From an uncultured Clostridia bacterium (GTDB taxonomy: Bacteria; Bacillota; Clostridia; Christensenellales; Borkfalkiaceae), in assembly GCA_947630325.1 (NCBI GenBank), contig CANRHB010000001.1:1-64000 (forward strand): a stretch of DNA of 64,000 bases, given 5' to 3'. Made by a program: the position numbers and the translations under genes. This document shows positions 7,742-17,210 of this stretch, one piece after another (position 1 is the first letter of the stretch; each line of letters begins with the position of its first letter). The notes beneath the pieces were generated by a model that worked only from the letters and a program-made list of their open reading frames with translations, was not told the DNA's origin and made no database searches.

Positions 7742-8416
7742 ATGAAAAAAGATGGCTTACGGCAGATGTTCTCCGCAAAGAACATCGCCTACTTCGCAGT
7801 GCTTCTCGCGCTTGTCGTAGTGCTCCAGACGTGCGGCGGCTTTTTCCAGATCGGCGGACTGAGCCTGAGTTTCGTGCTCGTGCCCATCGTGCTCGGCGGC
7901 ATTTTGCTCGGTCCGCTTGCAGGCGCGATCCTCGGCTTTGCATTCGGTTTTATCGTCCTGATGTACGGTGTTGCGGGCGCAGAGCCCTTCACGGCGACCT
8001 TGCTTGCAAGTTCTCCCGTCATGACGGTGCTCATCTGCCTTGTAAAGGGAGTTGCGGCAGGGATCGTCCCCGCGCTCTTATACCGTCTCATTGCACCGAA
8101 AAACGCGCTTGTCGCCGCATTCGTCGCCGCGGTGAGCGCTCCCATCGCAAATACGGGGCTGTTCATCGTGGGCTGTCTCATGATCAACGGTACGATCGCG
8201 GGCTTCACCGCAAACGGCACGATGCCGGAAATTTTATATTTCCTCTTCATCGGTTGCGCGGGTTGGAACTTTATCATTGAATTTGCCATCAACATCGTGC
8301 TTGCGCCCGCACTGCACCGCGTCGTGCTCGTCACGGAAAAACAGATGGGCAAGAAGAAAGCGCAGCCTTCCAAAGAGGAAGAGAGCGCACCTGTTACCGC
8401 GGAGAATAATTCATGA
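7742..8416 (+). CDS. ECF transporter S component, probably pantothenate
   Basis: 224-residue membrane protein with about six helices, the size and pattern of ECF substrate-binding S components (AKNIAYFAVLLALVVVLQ at the start, GGILLGPLAGAILGF, a GFIVLMYG helix, and NFIIEFAINIVLAPAL near the end). S components bind a vitamin and work with a shared EcfA/A'/T module encoded elsewhere. The stop overlaps the start of coaX by 4 bp, so pantothenate is the likely substrate by context; this is inference. The ATG at 7742 has GGAGGG at the right distance. The last 25 residues are a charged tail. Confidence 0.82.
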   Translation: MKKDGLRQMFSAKNIAYFAVLLALVVVLQTCGGFFQIGGLSLSFVLVPIVLGGILLGPLAGAILGFAFGFIVLMYGVAGAEPFTATLLASSPVMTVLICLVKGVAAGIVPALLYRLIAPKNALVAAFVAAVSAPIANTGLFIVGCLMINGTIAGFTANGTMPEILYFLFIGCAGWNFIIEFAINIVLAPALHRVVLVTEKQMGKKKAQPSKEEESAPVTAENNS

Positions 8417-9201
8417 TCCTCTGTATCGACGTCGGAAATTCCAATATCAAATACGCCGTGTTCGACGGGGAGGAGCTCAAACTTTCCTTCCGTGTGGCGA
8501 CCGACCTCAAAAAGACGTCGGATGAATACGGCACCCAACTGCTTGCGATGCTCGGCTTCAACGGGATCGAAAAGGGGCAAATTTCGGGAGCGATCGTCTC
8601 CTCCGTGGTGCCCTCGCTCGACTATACCCTCGTGCACATGCTCGACCTTTATTTGCACACCAAGCCGTTGCAGATCGGTCCGGGCATGAAAACGGGGCTC
8701 AAAATGCGGGCGGACAACGCGCGGGAAGTGGGGGCGGACCGTATCGTCAACAACGTCGCCGCGCTCAAAAAGTACGGAAACGGCAAGCCGATGATCATCG
8801 TGGACTTCGGCACCGCTACAACTTTTAACGTTTTGAACGAACAAGGGGAGTTCATCGGCGGGGTCATCGCGCCCGGGATCAAGGGTTCGCTCGACAGCTT
8901 GGTGAGCGGCACCGCCAAACTTCCGCGGGTGGAGATCGAGGCGCCCAAGAGTGTCATCGCCACCAACACCGTCACCAACATGCAGGCGGGCATCGTGTTC
9001 GGCTTTGCGGGCTTGGTGGAATACATCGTCAAAAAAATCAAGCGGGAGCTTATGCGGGAGGACGTCCTTACCGTTGCGACGGGGGGCTTTTCGGAGACGA
9101 TGGCGCATGAGACGAAGTGCATCGACGTCATCGACAAAACGCTTACGCTATATGGCTTGAAATATCTCTATGATTTGAACTTTGGGGGGGAAACCAAATG
9201 A
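8413..9201 (+). CDS. coaX: type III pantothenate kinase
   Basis: 262 residues, family length. It phosphorylates pantothenate, the first step of coenzyme A synthesis. DVGNSNIKYAVF at residues 6-17 is the ATP-binding phosphate loop of the ASKHA fold; GADRIVNNVAA and DFGTATTF carry the conserved catalytic Asp residues. It overlaps the upstream transporter gene by ATGA and the downstream hom gene by ATGA, so the three are translationally coupled. Confidence 0.95.
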   Translation: MILCIDVGNSNIKYAVFDGEELKLSFRVATDLKKTSDEYGTQLLAMLGFNGIEKGQISGAIVSSVVPSLDYTLVHMLDLYLHTKPLQIGPGMKTGLKMRADNAREVGADRIVNNVAALKKYGNGKPMIIVDFGTATTFNVLNEQGEFIGGVIAPGIKGSLDSLVSGTAKLPRVEIEAPKSVIATNTVTNMQAGIVFGFAGLVEYIVKKIKRELMREDVLTVATGGFSETMAHETKCIDVIDKTLTLYGLKYLYDLNFGGETK

Positions 9202-10472
9202 AAAAGATCGGAGTTGCGATCCTCGGACTCGGCGTTGTGGGGGGCGGCGCCTACCGCATCCTCACGGAGCACAGGGAATTTTATAAGACGACCCAGGCGG
9301 TCGACATCAGCGTGGAGTGCGTGCTCGAACCCAACCGCGCCCGCCTTGAAGCGCTCGGCGTTCCCGATGAGATCGTGGCAAACAACATTGCGGAGATCGC
9401 CTGCGATCCCGACGTCAACATCGTTGTGGAGTGCATCGGCGGGGTGGACGTTGCGCGGGAGTACGTTCTCGACGTGCTATACGGCGGAAAATCGGTCGTG
9501 ACGAGCAACAAGGAGCTCATCGCCAAGTACTACCACGAACTCGAACGCACCGCCAAACGGCACAGTGCGGGGCTCTATTTCGAAGCAAGTTGCGTGGGCG
9601 GCGTGCCCATCATCCGCACTCTTTACGACGGCGTGCAGTCCAACAAAATCACGTCCATGATGGGGATCATCAACGGGACGACCAATTACATCCTTACCAA
9701 GATGACGGAGGAGGGGACCTCTTACAGCGCGGCGCTCAAGGAGGCGCAACAACTCGGCTATGCCGAGGCCGACCCTGACGCCGACGTCGAGGGCTATGAC
9801 GCGGCATACAAGCTGTCCGTGCTCTCCTCCCTCGCCTTCCACACCAAAATTCCCTACACAAAGGTCTTGCGAGAGGGCATCACGGGGGTGTGCGAAGAGG
9901 ACATCGCCCGCGGCAAGGCGCTCGGATACCGCTTGAAACTCCTTGCCGTCGCAAAACAGTCGGAGGAGGGGATCGAGGTGCGCGTGCATCCCGCCTTCCT
10001 CAAAAAGGAGCACCCGCTTGCCTCCGTTGCGGGCAGTTACAACGCCGTATTTTTGACGGGGGACTCGGTGGGCGACCTCATGCTCTATGGAAAGGGCGCG
10101 GGCGACCTTCCCACGGGGAGCGCCATCGTCAGCGACATTCTCTATGCCGCCTCCCGCGTCGAACCCCGCTATTCCACCTTTAAGAACACCGCCTCGCCCG
10201 AAAAGGACGTCAAGTTTGTCACCGACTTCGCAAGTTCCTACTATATGCGCCTTACGGTGAACGACAAGACGGGCGTTCTCTCCAAGATCGCGGCGATCTT
10301 CGGCAAGTACAACATCTCCATTCTCGAGCTCTTGCAGACGCCCGAGAGCGACAAGGCGACGCTCGTCATCGTCACCCACGAAACGCACGAGGCGGCGATC
10401 AAGAACGCGGTCGCAAAACTCAATGCGTCCGAACTTGCCAAAGTCGAAGCGGTGCTTCGCGTCGTATCGTAA
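9198..10472 (+). CDS. hom: homoserine dehydrogenase with ACT domain
   Basis: 424 residues. It reduces aspartate semialdehyde to homoserine for threonine and methionine synthesis. GLGVVGGG at residues 10-17 is the NAD(P) fold; GIINGTTNYILTKM and EADPDADVEGYDAAYK form the catalytic region. The C-terminal 80 residues are an ACT domain (YYMRLTVNDKTGVLSKIA), normally the site of threonine feedback. Coupled to coaX by a 4-bp overlap; a terminator hairpin follows 6 bp after the stop. Confidence 0.95.
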   Translation: MKKIGVAILGLGVVGGGAYRILTEHREFYKTTQAVDISVECVLEPNRARLEALGVPDEIVANNIAEIACDPDVNIVVECIGGVDVAREYVLDVLYGGKSVVTSNKELIAKYYHELERTAKRHSAGLYFEASCVGGVPIIRTLYDGVQSNKITSMMGIINGTTNYILTKMTEEGTSYSAALKEAQQLGYAEADPDADVEGYDAAYKLSVLSSLAFHTKIPYTKVLREGITGVCEEDIARGKALGYRLKLLAVAKQSEEGIEVRVHPAFLKKEHPLASVAGSYNAVFLTGDSVGDLMLYGKGAGDLPTGSAIVSDILYAASRVEPRYSTFKNTASPEKDVKFVTDFASSYYMRLTVNDKTGVLSKIAAIFGKYNISILELLQTPESDKATLVIVTHETHEAAIKNAVAKLNASELAKVEAVLRVVS

Positions 10473-10478
10473 AATGCA

Positions 10479-10506
10479 AGCGGGGCAACGTCGCCCCGCT
10501 TTTTTT
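10479..10506 (+). terminator. terminator abutting the next start codon
   Basis: AGCGGGGC / GCCCCGCT stem with a six-base loop, then T7. The T run ends at 10506 and the next gene's ATG is at 10510, so no room is left for a normal ribosome site. Confidence 0.85.
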
Positions 10507-10509
10507 GTG

Positions 10510-11355
10510 ATGAAAAAGGCCTTTATCGTCGTCAATGCCTATACTTCCTCGCCGCACGAACTCAACCAGCCCAAGCGGCTTCAAGAGGAACTCCTTCTGC
10601 TCGGCGTTCAGGCGGAGATCGTGAAAAACTCTCCCGCTCTTTTGGAGCGCGAGGGCGATTTTTGCGTGTATTTCGACAAGGACAAATATTACGCCCGCCT
10701 GCTTGAACGAAAGTTCCGCCTCTTCAACCGCGCGGAGGCCATTGAAATTTGCGACGACAAGATGCTGACCTATCTCGCCCTTAATGGACTTCCCCAGCCC
10801 GAGACCCTCTCCTCCCTTCTCTGTTACAGCGAGGGAAAAGAGCCGAGCCCCGACCTCATAGAGCGGGCGGAGGCGCTCGGCTATCCCGTCGTGATCAAGG
10901 AGTGCTTCGGCTCCCTCGGAAAGCAAGTCTACCTTGCAAAAGACAGAGAGGAACTTGTATCTCTTTCCAAGCGGTTGCAGGGGAAGCCGCATATCTATCA
11001 AAAATTTATCAAAGAGAGCGCGGGGAGAGACCTTCGCGTGATCGTCATCGGGGGAAAGACGGTCGCCGCCATGAAGCGGAGCTCGGAGACGGACTTCCGC
11101 TCCAACGCCGAACTCGGCGGGAAAGGGGAGGCGGCCGTGCCCGACGAGGAAGCAAAAACGCTGGCAGAGAAGGTCGCAAAGCGGCTTCATCTCGACTATT
11201 GCGGCGTCGATCTGCTCTTCGGAAGAGAGGGGTATCTCGTGTGCGAGGTCAACTCCAACGCCTTTTTCGGCACCTTTGAAAAGGTAACAAATTGCAACGT
11301 TGCCGCCGCGTATGCCCGTCATATTGTGCGCGAGATCTACAAAAACGGCAATTAG
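10510..11355 (+). CDS. ATP-grasp ligase, RimK-like
   Basis: 281 residues. The C-terminal two thirds are an ATP-grasp fold of the RimK/LysX group: KMLTYLALNGLPQPET, YPVVIKECFGSLGKQVYL with the ATP-binding Lys, KFIKESAGRDLRVIV, and LVCEVNSNAFF with the Mg-binding Glu and Asn. Such enzymes join an amino acid to a carboxyl group (of a protein, peptide or small molecule); the substrate here is unknown. Translation has no visible ribosome site because a terminator ends four bases before the ATG; GTG at 10507 is in frame and is an alternative. A downstream hairpin separates it from convergent leuS. Confidence 0.85.
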   Translation: MKKAFIVVNAYTSSPHELNQPKRLQEELLLLGVQAEIVKNSPALLEREGDFCVYFDKDKYYARLLERKFRLFNRAEAIEICDDKMLTYLALNGLPQPETLSSLLCYSEGKEPSPDLIERAEALGYPVVIKECFGSLGKQVYLAKDREELVSLSKRLQGKPHIYQKFIKESAGRDLRVIVIGGKTVAAMKRSSETDFRSNAELGGKGEAAVPDEEAKTLAEKVAKRLHLDYCGVDLLFGREGYLVCEVNSNAFFGTFEKVTNCNVAAAYARHIVREIYKNGN

Positions 11356-11382
11356 CATAGTACTATGCCAGACATAATATAA
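11356..11382. repeat. palindromic repeat GCATAGTACTATGC, copy 1
   Basis: A perfect 14-bp palindrome at 11356-11369, followed by CAGACATAATA. A second copy followed by GTGACATAATA lies at 15138-15162, just before thrS. Conservation outside the palindrome shows that a longer unit is repeated. Confidence 0.7.
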
Positions 11383-11404
11383 GAAAAATTGCTGTTTTTC
11401 ATGA

Positions 11405-11453
11405 AAAAAGCGCCTTCCAATGCAAAATTTGCGTTGGAAGGCGCCATTTTATT
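11405..11453. terminator. bidirectional terminator of ATP-grasp gene and leuS
   Basis: 14-bp stem, GCGCCTTCCAATGC (11410-11423) with the complementary strand at 11431-11444, flanked by A6 on the left and a T-rich run on the right. It fits termination from both convergent genes. Confidence 0.9.
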
Positions 11454-11458
11454 TTGAT

Positions 11459-13885
11459 TTAGCCGACGATCAGATTGATGAGGCGTCCCGGAACGACGAC
11501 GCACTTTTTCAGGGTTTTCCCTGCCATTCTTTCCTGTATCTCGGGGTTGGAGAGGGCGAGTTCCTGGATCTCCTCGTTGCTCAGTCCGTTCTCGATCATC
11601 ATCTTCGAGACGATCCTGCTGTTGATCTGCACGGCGTACTCCGTTTCGTCGAGCACGAGCGCGTTGGGGTCCTCCTTGGGATAGGGCTGTTCGAACACCG
11701 AACCCTTGCCGCCCGTCTGTTCCCAGAGTTCCTCGCAGAAGTGGGGCGCGCAGGGCGCAAGCAGGAGCAGGAGATCTTTCACCGTATTTTTGAGGAGGGT
11801 GTAGTTCTTTTCGGCAAGCCCGTCGTACTTATAGACGGCGTTCACGAGTTCCATGAGCCTTGCCACGGCGGTGTTGAAGGAGAACTCCTCCATATCCCGC
11901 GAAACACGGCTAATCGCATAGTGACGGGCATAGTTGAGTTTCTTCTCGTCGGGGCCGAGCATACCGCCCCCCGAGGGATAGTCGCGCACCTTGAGCACGA
12001 TCTTTTCCACCCGCTCCATAAAACGGGCGATCGCCTTGATGCCGTCGTCGCTCCACGGTCCGCCCTCGGTGTAGGAGAAGCCGAACATCAGGTAGAGGCG
12101 GAAGGCGTCCGCACCGTAAGTCTCCACATACTCGTCGGGAGAGACGATGTTTCCGTGGCTCTTGCTCATGCGGTTGCCGTCGGGGCCCAAGATCACCCCC
12201 TGGTGCACGAGGCGCAGGAAGGGCTCGTCGAAGTCGAGATACCCCATATCGCGGAGGGCTTTCGTGAAGAAGCGGGCATACAGAAGGTGCATACAGGCAT
12301 GTTCCGCGCCGCCGACGTAAGTGTCCACGGGGAGCAGTCTGTCCACCTCATCTCGGCCGAAGGGTTCGCGGTCGTTCTCCGCGTCCGCATATCGCAAAAA
12401 GTACCAACTCGAACAGACGAAGGTGTCGAGGGTGTCCGCCTCGCGGGTCGCCTCGCCTCCGCAGACGGGGCAGACGGTGTGCATGAACTTCTCATGTTTG
12501 GCAAGAGGGGACTTTCCGTCGGGACGGAATTCGACGTCATAGGGAAGGCGCACGGGCAGGTCCTTCTCGGGAACGGGCACGGTGCCGCAGACGGGGCAAT
12601 AGACGACAGGAATGGGAGCGCCCCAATAGCGCTGGCGGGAGACGAGCCAATCCCTGAGGCGGTAATTCACCTTCTTGCCGCCCTTGCCGATCTTGGCGAT
12701 GTGGTTTGCGACCTCGTCGCGCGCCTCTTCGCCATAGAGCCCGTCGAAATTGAGCGAACCCACCATGATGCCGTCCTCGGTGAAGGGGAGGACCGTCTCG
12801 CCCTTGGTATTTTCGATGACCTTCACGATGGGAAGGCCGTATTTGGTGGCAAAGGCAAAGTCGCGCTCGTCGTGGGCGGGGACCGCCATCACCGCGCCCG
12901 TGCCGTAAGAATAGAGCACATAATCGGCGAGGTAGATGGGCACTTTTTTGCCGTTGACGGGGTTGGTGCAGTATGCGCCCGTGAACACGCCCGTCTTTTC
13001 GCGGGTGGTGGAGAGACGGTCGATCTCGTTTATCTTGGAAGTCTCGGCGATGTACTCCTCCACGGCGGGGAGCTGTTCGGGGGTCGTAAGTTTGAGCGCG
13101 AGGGGATGTTCGGGCGCAAGCACCACATAGGTGACGCCGAACACCGTGTCGCACCGCGTGGTGAACACCCTGATCTTATCTCCCGTTTCGCAGTCGAACT
13201 CGATCTCGCAACCCGTGGACTTGCCGATCCAATTCTTCTGCATGAGTTTTGTCTTTTCGGGCCAGTCTAAGCCCTCGAGCCCCGTCAAGAGTTCCTCGGC
13301 GTATTCGGTGATCTTAAAGAACCACTGCGTAAGGTTTTTGCGCACGACGGTGGAGCCGCAACGTTCGCACGCGCCGTTCACCACCTGTTCGTTGGCAAGC
13401 ACGGTGGCGCAGGAGGGGCACCAATTCACGGGCGCCTCTTTGCGGTAGGCAAGTCCCTTCTTGTAGAGTTGAAGGAACATCCACTGCGTCCATTTGTAGT
13501 AATCTTCTTCGCAGGTTTTGATCTCCGCCGACCAGTCGAACATGGCGCCCATCGCGCGGAGCTGACCCTCCATGGTGGCGATGTTGCGCTCGGTGGAATC
13601 CTTAGGGTGCACGCCCGTCTTGATCGCATAGTTCTCGGCGGGGAGCCCGAACGCGTCAAAGCCCATGGGCTGGAACACGTTGTAGCCCTGCATCCGCTTG
13701 AAACGGGCATAGGAATCGGTGGGGCCGTAATTGTACCAATGCCCGATGTGGAGTTTCGCCCCCGAGGGGTAGGAAAACATTTCGAGAATGTACTTTTTGG
13801 GTCTGTCGCTCTTTTCGTCGAAATTGTTGAACTTCGCCTTTTCCCATTTGGCTTGCCATTTGCGTTCAACAGCTTTCATGTCCAT
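11459..13885 (-). CDS. leuS: leucyl-tRNA synthetase
   Basis: 808 residues, the usual bacterial length. It charges tRNA-Leu. The HIGH signature is [10 protein letters not shown] near residue 45 and the KMSKS loop is NRMSKSHGN near residue 575. Between them are the zinc-binding CPSC...CERC module, the CP1 editing domain and a second CPVC..CPVCG cluster. The anticodon-binding domain completes the C-terminus. AGAGG lies ten bases before the first ATG; the in-frame ATG two codons later is an alternative start. Unlike many clostridial leuS genes, it has only a short leader with no T-box. Confidence 0.97.
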   Translation of the reverse strand: MDMKAVERKWQAKWEKAKFNNFDEKSDRPKKYILEMFSYPSGAKLHIGHWYNYGPTDSYARFKRMQGYNVFQPMGFDAFGLPAENYAIKTGVHPKDSTERNIATMEGQLRAMGAMFDWSAEIKTCEEDYYKWTQWMFLQLYKKGLAYRKEAPVNWCPSCATVLANEQVVNGACERCGSTVVRKNLTQWFFKITEYAEELLTGLEGLDWPEKTKLMQKNWIGKSTGCEIEFDCETGDKIRVFTTRCDTVFGVTYVVLAPEHPLALKLTTPEQLPAVEEYIAETSKINEIDRLSTTREKTGVFTGAYCTNPVNGKKVPIYLADYVLYSYGTGAVMAVPAHDERDFAFATKYGLPIVKVIENTKGETVLPFTEDGIMVGSLNFDGLYGEEARDEVANHIAKIGKGGKKVNYRLRDWLVSRQRYWGAPIPVVYCPVCGTVPVPEKDLPVRLPYDVEFRPDGKSPLAKHEKFMHTVCPVCGGEATREADTLDTFVCSSWYFLRYADAENDREPFGRDEVDRLLPVDTYVGGAEHACMHLLYARFFTKALRDMGYLDFDEPFLRLVHQGVILGPDGNRMSKSHGNIVSPDEYVETYGADAFRLYLMFGFSYTEGGPWSDDGIKAIARFMERVEKIVLKVRDYPSGGGMLGPDEKKLNYARHYAISRVSRDMEEFSFNTAVARLMELVNAVYKYDGLAEKNYTLLKNTVKDLLLLLAPCAPHFCEELWEQTGGKGSVFEQPYPKEDPNALVLDETEYAVQINSRIVSKMMIENGLSNEEIQELALSNPEIQERMAGKTLKKCVVVPGRLINLIVG

Positions 13886-13922
13886 AATGATAAAACCTCT
13901 GTCTTTTCGTTCTTCTTCCTAA

Positions 13923-13951
13923 ATTTTACTATTACGGCTGAAAAAAGTCAA
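13923..13951 (-). promoter_or_regulatory. leuS promoter
   Basis: Minus strand: TTGACT (13946-13951), 17-bp spacer, TAAAAT (13923-13928), about 38 bp from the start codon. Confidence 0.7.
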
Positions 13952-14185
13952 GCAAATACACTTTATTGGGGAAAATTCGGGTGAAAAAGGGAAAGCGAAA
14001 GTGAATTTCACTTCCGCTCCCGTCCGCTTTAAGCGATGCTTGCCGAAATCCGGTTGAAAGATAGCCCAATATGGGCGTTTTCGGCGCTCGGACAATTACA
14101 GTATGCCCCGATTTCCCCGTTTTAGCCGTGCCCGCCCTTGAAAAGCGGGGTAAATAAATCTTTCCATTCGGCATACAATAAGGTT
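13952..14185. other. intergenic gap between leuS and the ytxC-like gene
   Basis: About 230 bp without a supported gene between divergent leuS and the ytxC-like gene. I see no convincing promoter for the rightward gene and no repeat from the dispersed families. Confidence 0.5.
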
Positions 14186-14878
14186 GTGGCTGATATTACC
14201 GTATCGGAGGAGCTGAGAAACAGCGCCTTTATTACCTATCTATATAATGCCGTTGCCGCGCCGGTAAGAAAACTCGGCGGGAGCGGGGAACTCATTTTGG
14301 GAGAGGAGCGCGCCATTCTCAAACTCAGCGTCGGGCGCGCCGAGAGGGACCTCAAAAATTTTCTTGCCGAAAAGATCGCCGAGATCGTGGACATCGGCTA
14401 TAAGTACGCCTATCTCGAAGAAAATCTGCACGTGTGCCTCCCCGAACGGGAGAAACGTCTGCTTGCGGCGGCCCTCATCGCCGCCGACCTTGAGGGGGAC
14501 TGCGCCTTTATCCGCAGAAAATTGGAGGGAACGGAGAATTTCTGCATCGACGGCTACTACCGTTTCCGCCTTACCCCCTTAAAGGAGAAGTGGGGGAAGA
14601 TCCTCGACTATATCCCGCACGGCTTTTCGATGAGCGACCTCAAACACTTCTGCGAATTTTTGGTGGGGGAGAGCAGCCGAAAGATCTATGTAAAGGGGAA
14701 CGCCGTGTTCGCCGAGAACTTTGTGCCTTTAAGACGGAGCCGCCTTACGGGAAAGGAGGACCTCGAAACAGAGATCATGCTCTCGGACGCGGGGTTTGTG
14801 TACTGCCTCGGCAAAGTGGAGGGCTCCACCGAAGATTTTCTGAAAAAATATTATGCCGAACGCACGGTATTTTCTTGA
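14186..14878 (+). CDS. ytxC: YtxC-like putative sporulation protein
   Basis: About 230 residues. Overall pattern (N-terminal alpha/beta part, then KEKWGKILDYIPHGFSMSDLKHFCEFL and a final DAGFVYCLGKVEG) fits the YtxC family. In Bacillus and many Clostridia the ytxC gene lies beside thrS, as here, which supports the call. The likely start is GTG at 14186 with AAGG five bases upstream; a TTG at 14138 is an alternative. Its stop codon overlaps the -35 element of the thrS promoter. Function in sporulation is by family name only. Confidence 0.72.
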   Translation: MADITVSEELRNSAFITYLYNAVAAPVRKLGGSGELILGEERAILKLSVGRAERDLKNFLAEKIAEIVDIGYKYAYLEENLHVCLPEREKRLLAAALIAADLEGDCAFIRRKLEGTENFCIDGYYRFRLTPLKEKWGKILDYIPHGFSMSDLKHFCEFLVGESSRKIYVKGNAVFAENFVPLRRSRLTGKEDLETEIMLSDAGFVYCLGKVEGSTEDFLKKYYAERTVFS

Positions 14879-14903
14879 CAAACTATTTGAAAACGCCTAT
14901 AAT
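14875..14903 (+). promoter_or_regulatory. thrS promoter
   Basis: Consensus TTGACA (14875-14880), 17-bp spacer, TATAAT (14898-14903). The -35 overlaps the TGA of the ytxC-like gene. Confidence 0.88.
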
Positions 14904-14909
14904 ATACAA

Positions 14910-15123
14910 TCGAAAGACAAGTAGCGCTCGCACGCCCTTCCCAGAGAGCGGGTCCACGGCTGTAAGACACGCACCGGCGGCGAGAAGGCGAAACCGCTTT
15001 CCATGTACAACCGCACAACTCAAAGAGCGGTCGGGGGCTCCCCCGGCAATTAAGGTGGAACCGCGCAAAGCAAATGCGTCCTTAAATGTCCGAATTTTCG
15101 GATATTTTGAGGGCGGTTTTTTG
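14910..15123 (+). promoter_or_regulatory. threonine T-box leader
   Basis: A tRNA-sensing leader. The 5' part holds AAAGACAAGTAG and CCAGAGAGC, typical of Stem I. The T-box sequence AAGGTGGAACCGCG is at 15052-15065; its TGGA bulge (15056-15059) would pair with the tRNA 3' end UCCA, fitting tRNA-Thr with a U discriminator. An ACC codon at 14993-14995 followed by G is a candidate threonine specifier. The terminator pairs AACCGC with GCGGTT and ends in T7 (15116-15122). Uncharged tRNA-Thr should favour antitermination and raise ThrRS. Confidence 0.92.
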
Positions 15124-15137
15124 TTTTTCCGCATTTT

Positions 15138-15162
15138 GCATAGTACTATGCGTGACATAATA
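15138..15162. repeat. palindromic repeat GCATAGTACTATGC, copy 2
   Basis: Same 14-bp palindrome as at 11356, then GTGACATAATA, lying between the T-box terminator and the thrS ribosome site. It would form a small hairpin in the thrS mRNA. Confidence 0.7.
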
Positions 15163-15183
15163 ACGGCAAAGGAGAGTAAAAAA

Positions 15184-17091
15184 ATGAATATCACACTCAA
15201 AAACGGAGATTTACTCGAAGTTTCGGACGGCGCAGACTGCATGGAGGCCGCCAAAACCATCTCCGAAGGGCTTGCAAGGAATGCCGTGGCCGCCAAGGTC
15301 AACGGAGAACTCGTCGATCTTTCCGCGCCCCTTCACGAAGGGGACAGCCTCGAGATCGTCACTTTGAAGGACCCCGAGGGGCTCAAAGTCTACCGCCACA
15401 CCTGCGCGCACGTGCTGGCACAGGCGATCAAGACCATCTATCCTACCTCCAAACTTGCGATCGGGCCCGTGATCGACAACGGTTTTTACTATGACATCGA
15501 CTTCAAGACGCCCATCACTCTCGACGATTTTTCCAAGATCGAGGCGGAGATGAAGAGCATCATCAAGAGCAATCTGCCCATCGAGCGGTTCACTTTGCCG
15601 CGGAATGAGGCGATCGCCCTCATGAGCAAGTACCACGAGAACTACAAAGTGGAACTTATCCAGGATCTTCCCGAGGGCGAGACCATTTCCTTCTATAAGC
15701 AGGGCGACTTCACCGACCTCTGCCGCGGTCCCCATCTTCCCTCCACGGGCAAGATAAAGGCGTTCAAACTCGTATCCATTGCAGGCGCGTATTGGCGGGG
15801 AGACGAGAAGAAAAAGATGCTCACCCGTATCTATGGCACCGCCTTTGCCAAGAAAGAGGAGATGGACGAGTATTTCAAGATGCTCGAAGAGGCAAAGAAG
15901 CGCGACCACGTAAAACTCGGCAAGGAACTCAAATTGTTCGCCCTTCTCAACGAGGGGAAGGGGTTCCCGTTCTTCCTGCCCAATGGCATGGTGCTCAAAA
16001 ACACCCTCATCGACTATTGGCGGCAACTCCACAGAAGAGAGGGGTATGTTGAGGTGCAGACGCCCATCATCATGACCCGCACCCTTTGGGAGAACTCGGG
16101 GCACTGGGACCATTATAAGGATAATATGTACACGACCAAGATCGACGGTGAGGACTGCGCCGTAAAACCCATGAACTGCCCCGGCGGAATGCTCGTATAT
16201 AAACTCTCCCCGCACAGCTATAAAGACCTTCCCATCCGCATGGGCGAATTGGGGCTCGTACACCGCCATGAAAAGAGCGGCCAACTCCACGGGCTCATGC
16301 GCGTAAGGTGCTTCACGCAGGACGATGCGCACATCTTCATGCTTCCCGAGCAGATCACGCAGGAGATCAAGGGGGTCGTGCGTATCATCGACGAGGTGTA
16401 TTCTCTCTTCGGGTTCAAATATCATGTCGAACTCTCCACCCGCCCCGAGAACAGCATGGGTTCGGACGAAGATTGGGAGAACGCGACGAACGCCCTTGTA
16501 AAAGCCCTCGACGAACTCGGACTTCCCTATGCCGTCAACGAGGGGGACGGCGCCTTTTACGGCCCCAAGATCGACTTCCACCTCGAAGATTGCATCGGCA
16601 GAACGTGGCAGTGCGGCACCATCCAGCTTGACTTCCAGATGCCTCAGCGCTTCGAGCTCGAGTACGTGGGGGAGGACGGCGAAAAGCACCGCCCGATCAT
16701 GATCCACCGCGTCGTGTTCGGCTCCATCGAGCGGTTCATCGGCATTCTCATCGAGCACTATGCGGGCAAGTTCCCCGTGTGGCTCTCTCCCGTGCAGGTG
16801 AAGGTATTGCCCATCACCGACCGCGCTTCTGATTATGCGGAGCAACTCGTTGCGGAGATGAACGCGATGGGCCTGCGCGCCGAGGCCGACCTCAGAAAGG
16901 AGAAACTCGGCAGGAAGATCCTCGACGCGGAGAACGAAAAGGTTCCCTACAAACTTGTCGTGGGCGACAAGGAGATCGAGGAGGGCACCGTGTCCGTGCG
17001 AAAGCGGGGCGACGGGGACGTCGGCTCCATGAAGAAAGAGGACTTCTTTGCGCTCTGCAAAAAGCAAAACGACGAAAAGACGGTATTTTAA
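15184..17091 (+). CDS. thrS: threonyl-tRNA synthetase
   Basis: 635 residues, standard length. It has an N-terminal TGS domain (1-60), the editing domain with HTCAHVLAQA and its HxxxH metal-like motif, the class II catalytic core with the zinc-binding Cys in KPMNCPGGM, and the C-terminal anticodon domain (LPITDRASDYAEQLVAEM). The start at 15184 is fixed by AAAGGAGAG nine bases upstream; the open frame extends back through the T-box but that is not coding. A hairpin terminator follows at once. Confidence 0.97.
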   Translation: MNITLKNGDLLEVSDGADCMEAAKTISEGLARNAVAAKVNGELVDLSAPLHEGDSLEIVTLKDPEGLKVYRHTCAHVLAQAIKTIYPTSKLAIGPVIDNGFYYDIDFKTPITLDDFSKIEAEMKSIIKSNLPIERFTLPRNEAIALMSKYHENYKVELIQDLPEGETISFYKQGDFTDLCRGPHLPSTGKIKAFKLVSIAGAYWRGDEKKKMLTRIYGTAFAKKEEMDEYFKMLEEAKKRDHVKLGKELKLFALLNEGKGFPFFLPNGMVLKNTLIDYWRQLHRREGYVEVQTPIIMTRTLWENSGHWDHYKDNMYTTKIDGEDCAVKPMNCPGGMLVYKLSPHSYKDLPIRMGELGLVHRHEKSGQLHGLMRVRCFTQDDAHIFMLPEQITQEIKGVVRIIDEVYSLFGFKYHVELSTRPENSMGSDEDWENATNALVKALDELGLPYAVNEGDGAFYGPKIDFHLEDCIGRTWQCGTIQLDFQMPQRFELEYVGEDGEKHRPIMIHRVVFGSIERFIGILIEHYAGKFPVWLSPVQVKVLPITDRASDYAEQLVAEMNAMGLRAEADLRKEKLGRKILDAENEKVPYKLVVGDKEIEEGTVSVRKRGDGDVGSMKKEDFFALCKKQNDEKTVF

Positions 17092-17092
17092 C

Positions 17093-17125
17093 AAAAACGC
17101 TCCTTCGCAAGAGGGAGCGTTTTGT
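17093..17125 (+). terminator. thrS terminator
   Basis: AAAACGCTCC / GGAGCGTTTT stem beginning two bases after the stop codon. Confidence 0.88.
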
Positions 17126-17189
17126 ACATCACGCAAAAAAATTATAACAATTTTTTGATTTTAGGGGACAAAATGCCTCTTTCGTTCGT

Positions 17190-17195
17190 TATAAT
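17190..17195 (+). promoter_or_regulatory. -10 element before the ABC exporter
   Basis: TATAAT sixteen bases before the start codon, with GGAGG between. The best -35 (GGGACA) is at a poor 19-bp distance. Confidence 0.4.
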
Positions 17196-17210
17196 AGCAG
17201 GAGGTGCGCT

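Noticed and set aside
14590..15183. Extension of thrS frame upstream
   Set aside because: It crosses the ytxC-like gene, promoter and T-box; the ribosome site and TGS domain fix the start at 15184.
15211..17136. Minus-strand frame of about 640 codons opposite thrS
   Set aside because: Covers a certain gene in antisense and has no family pattern or ribosome site.
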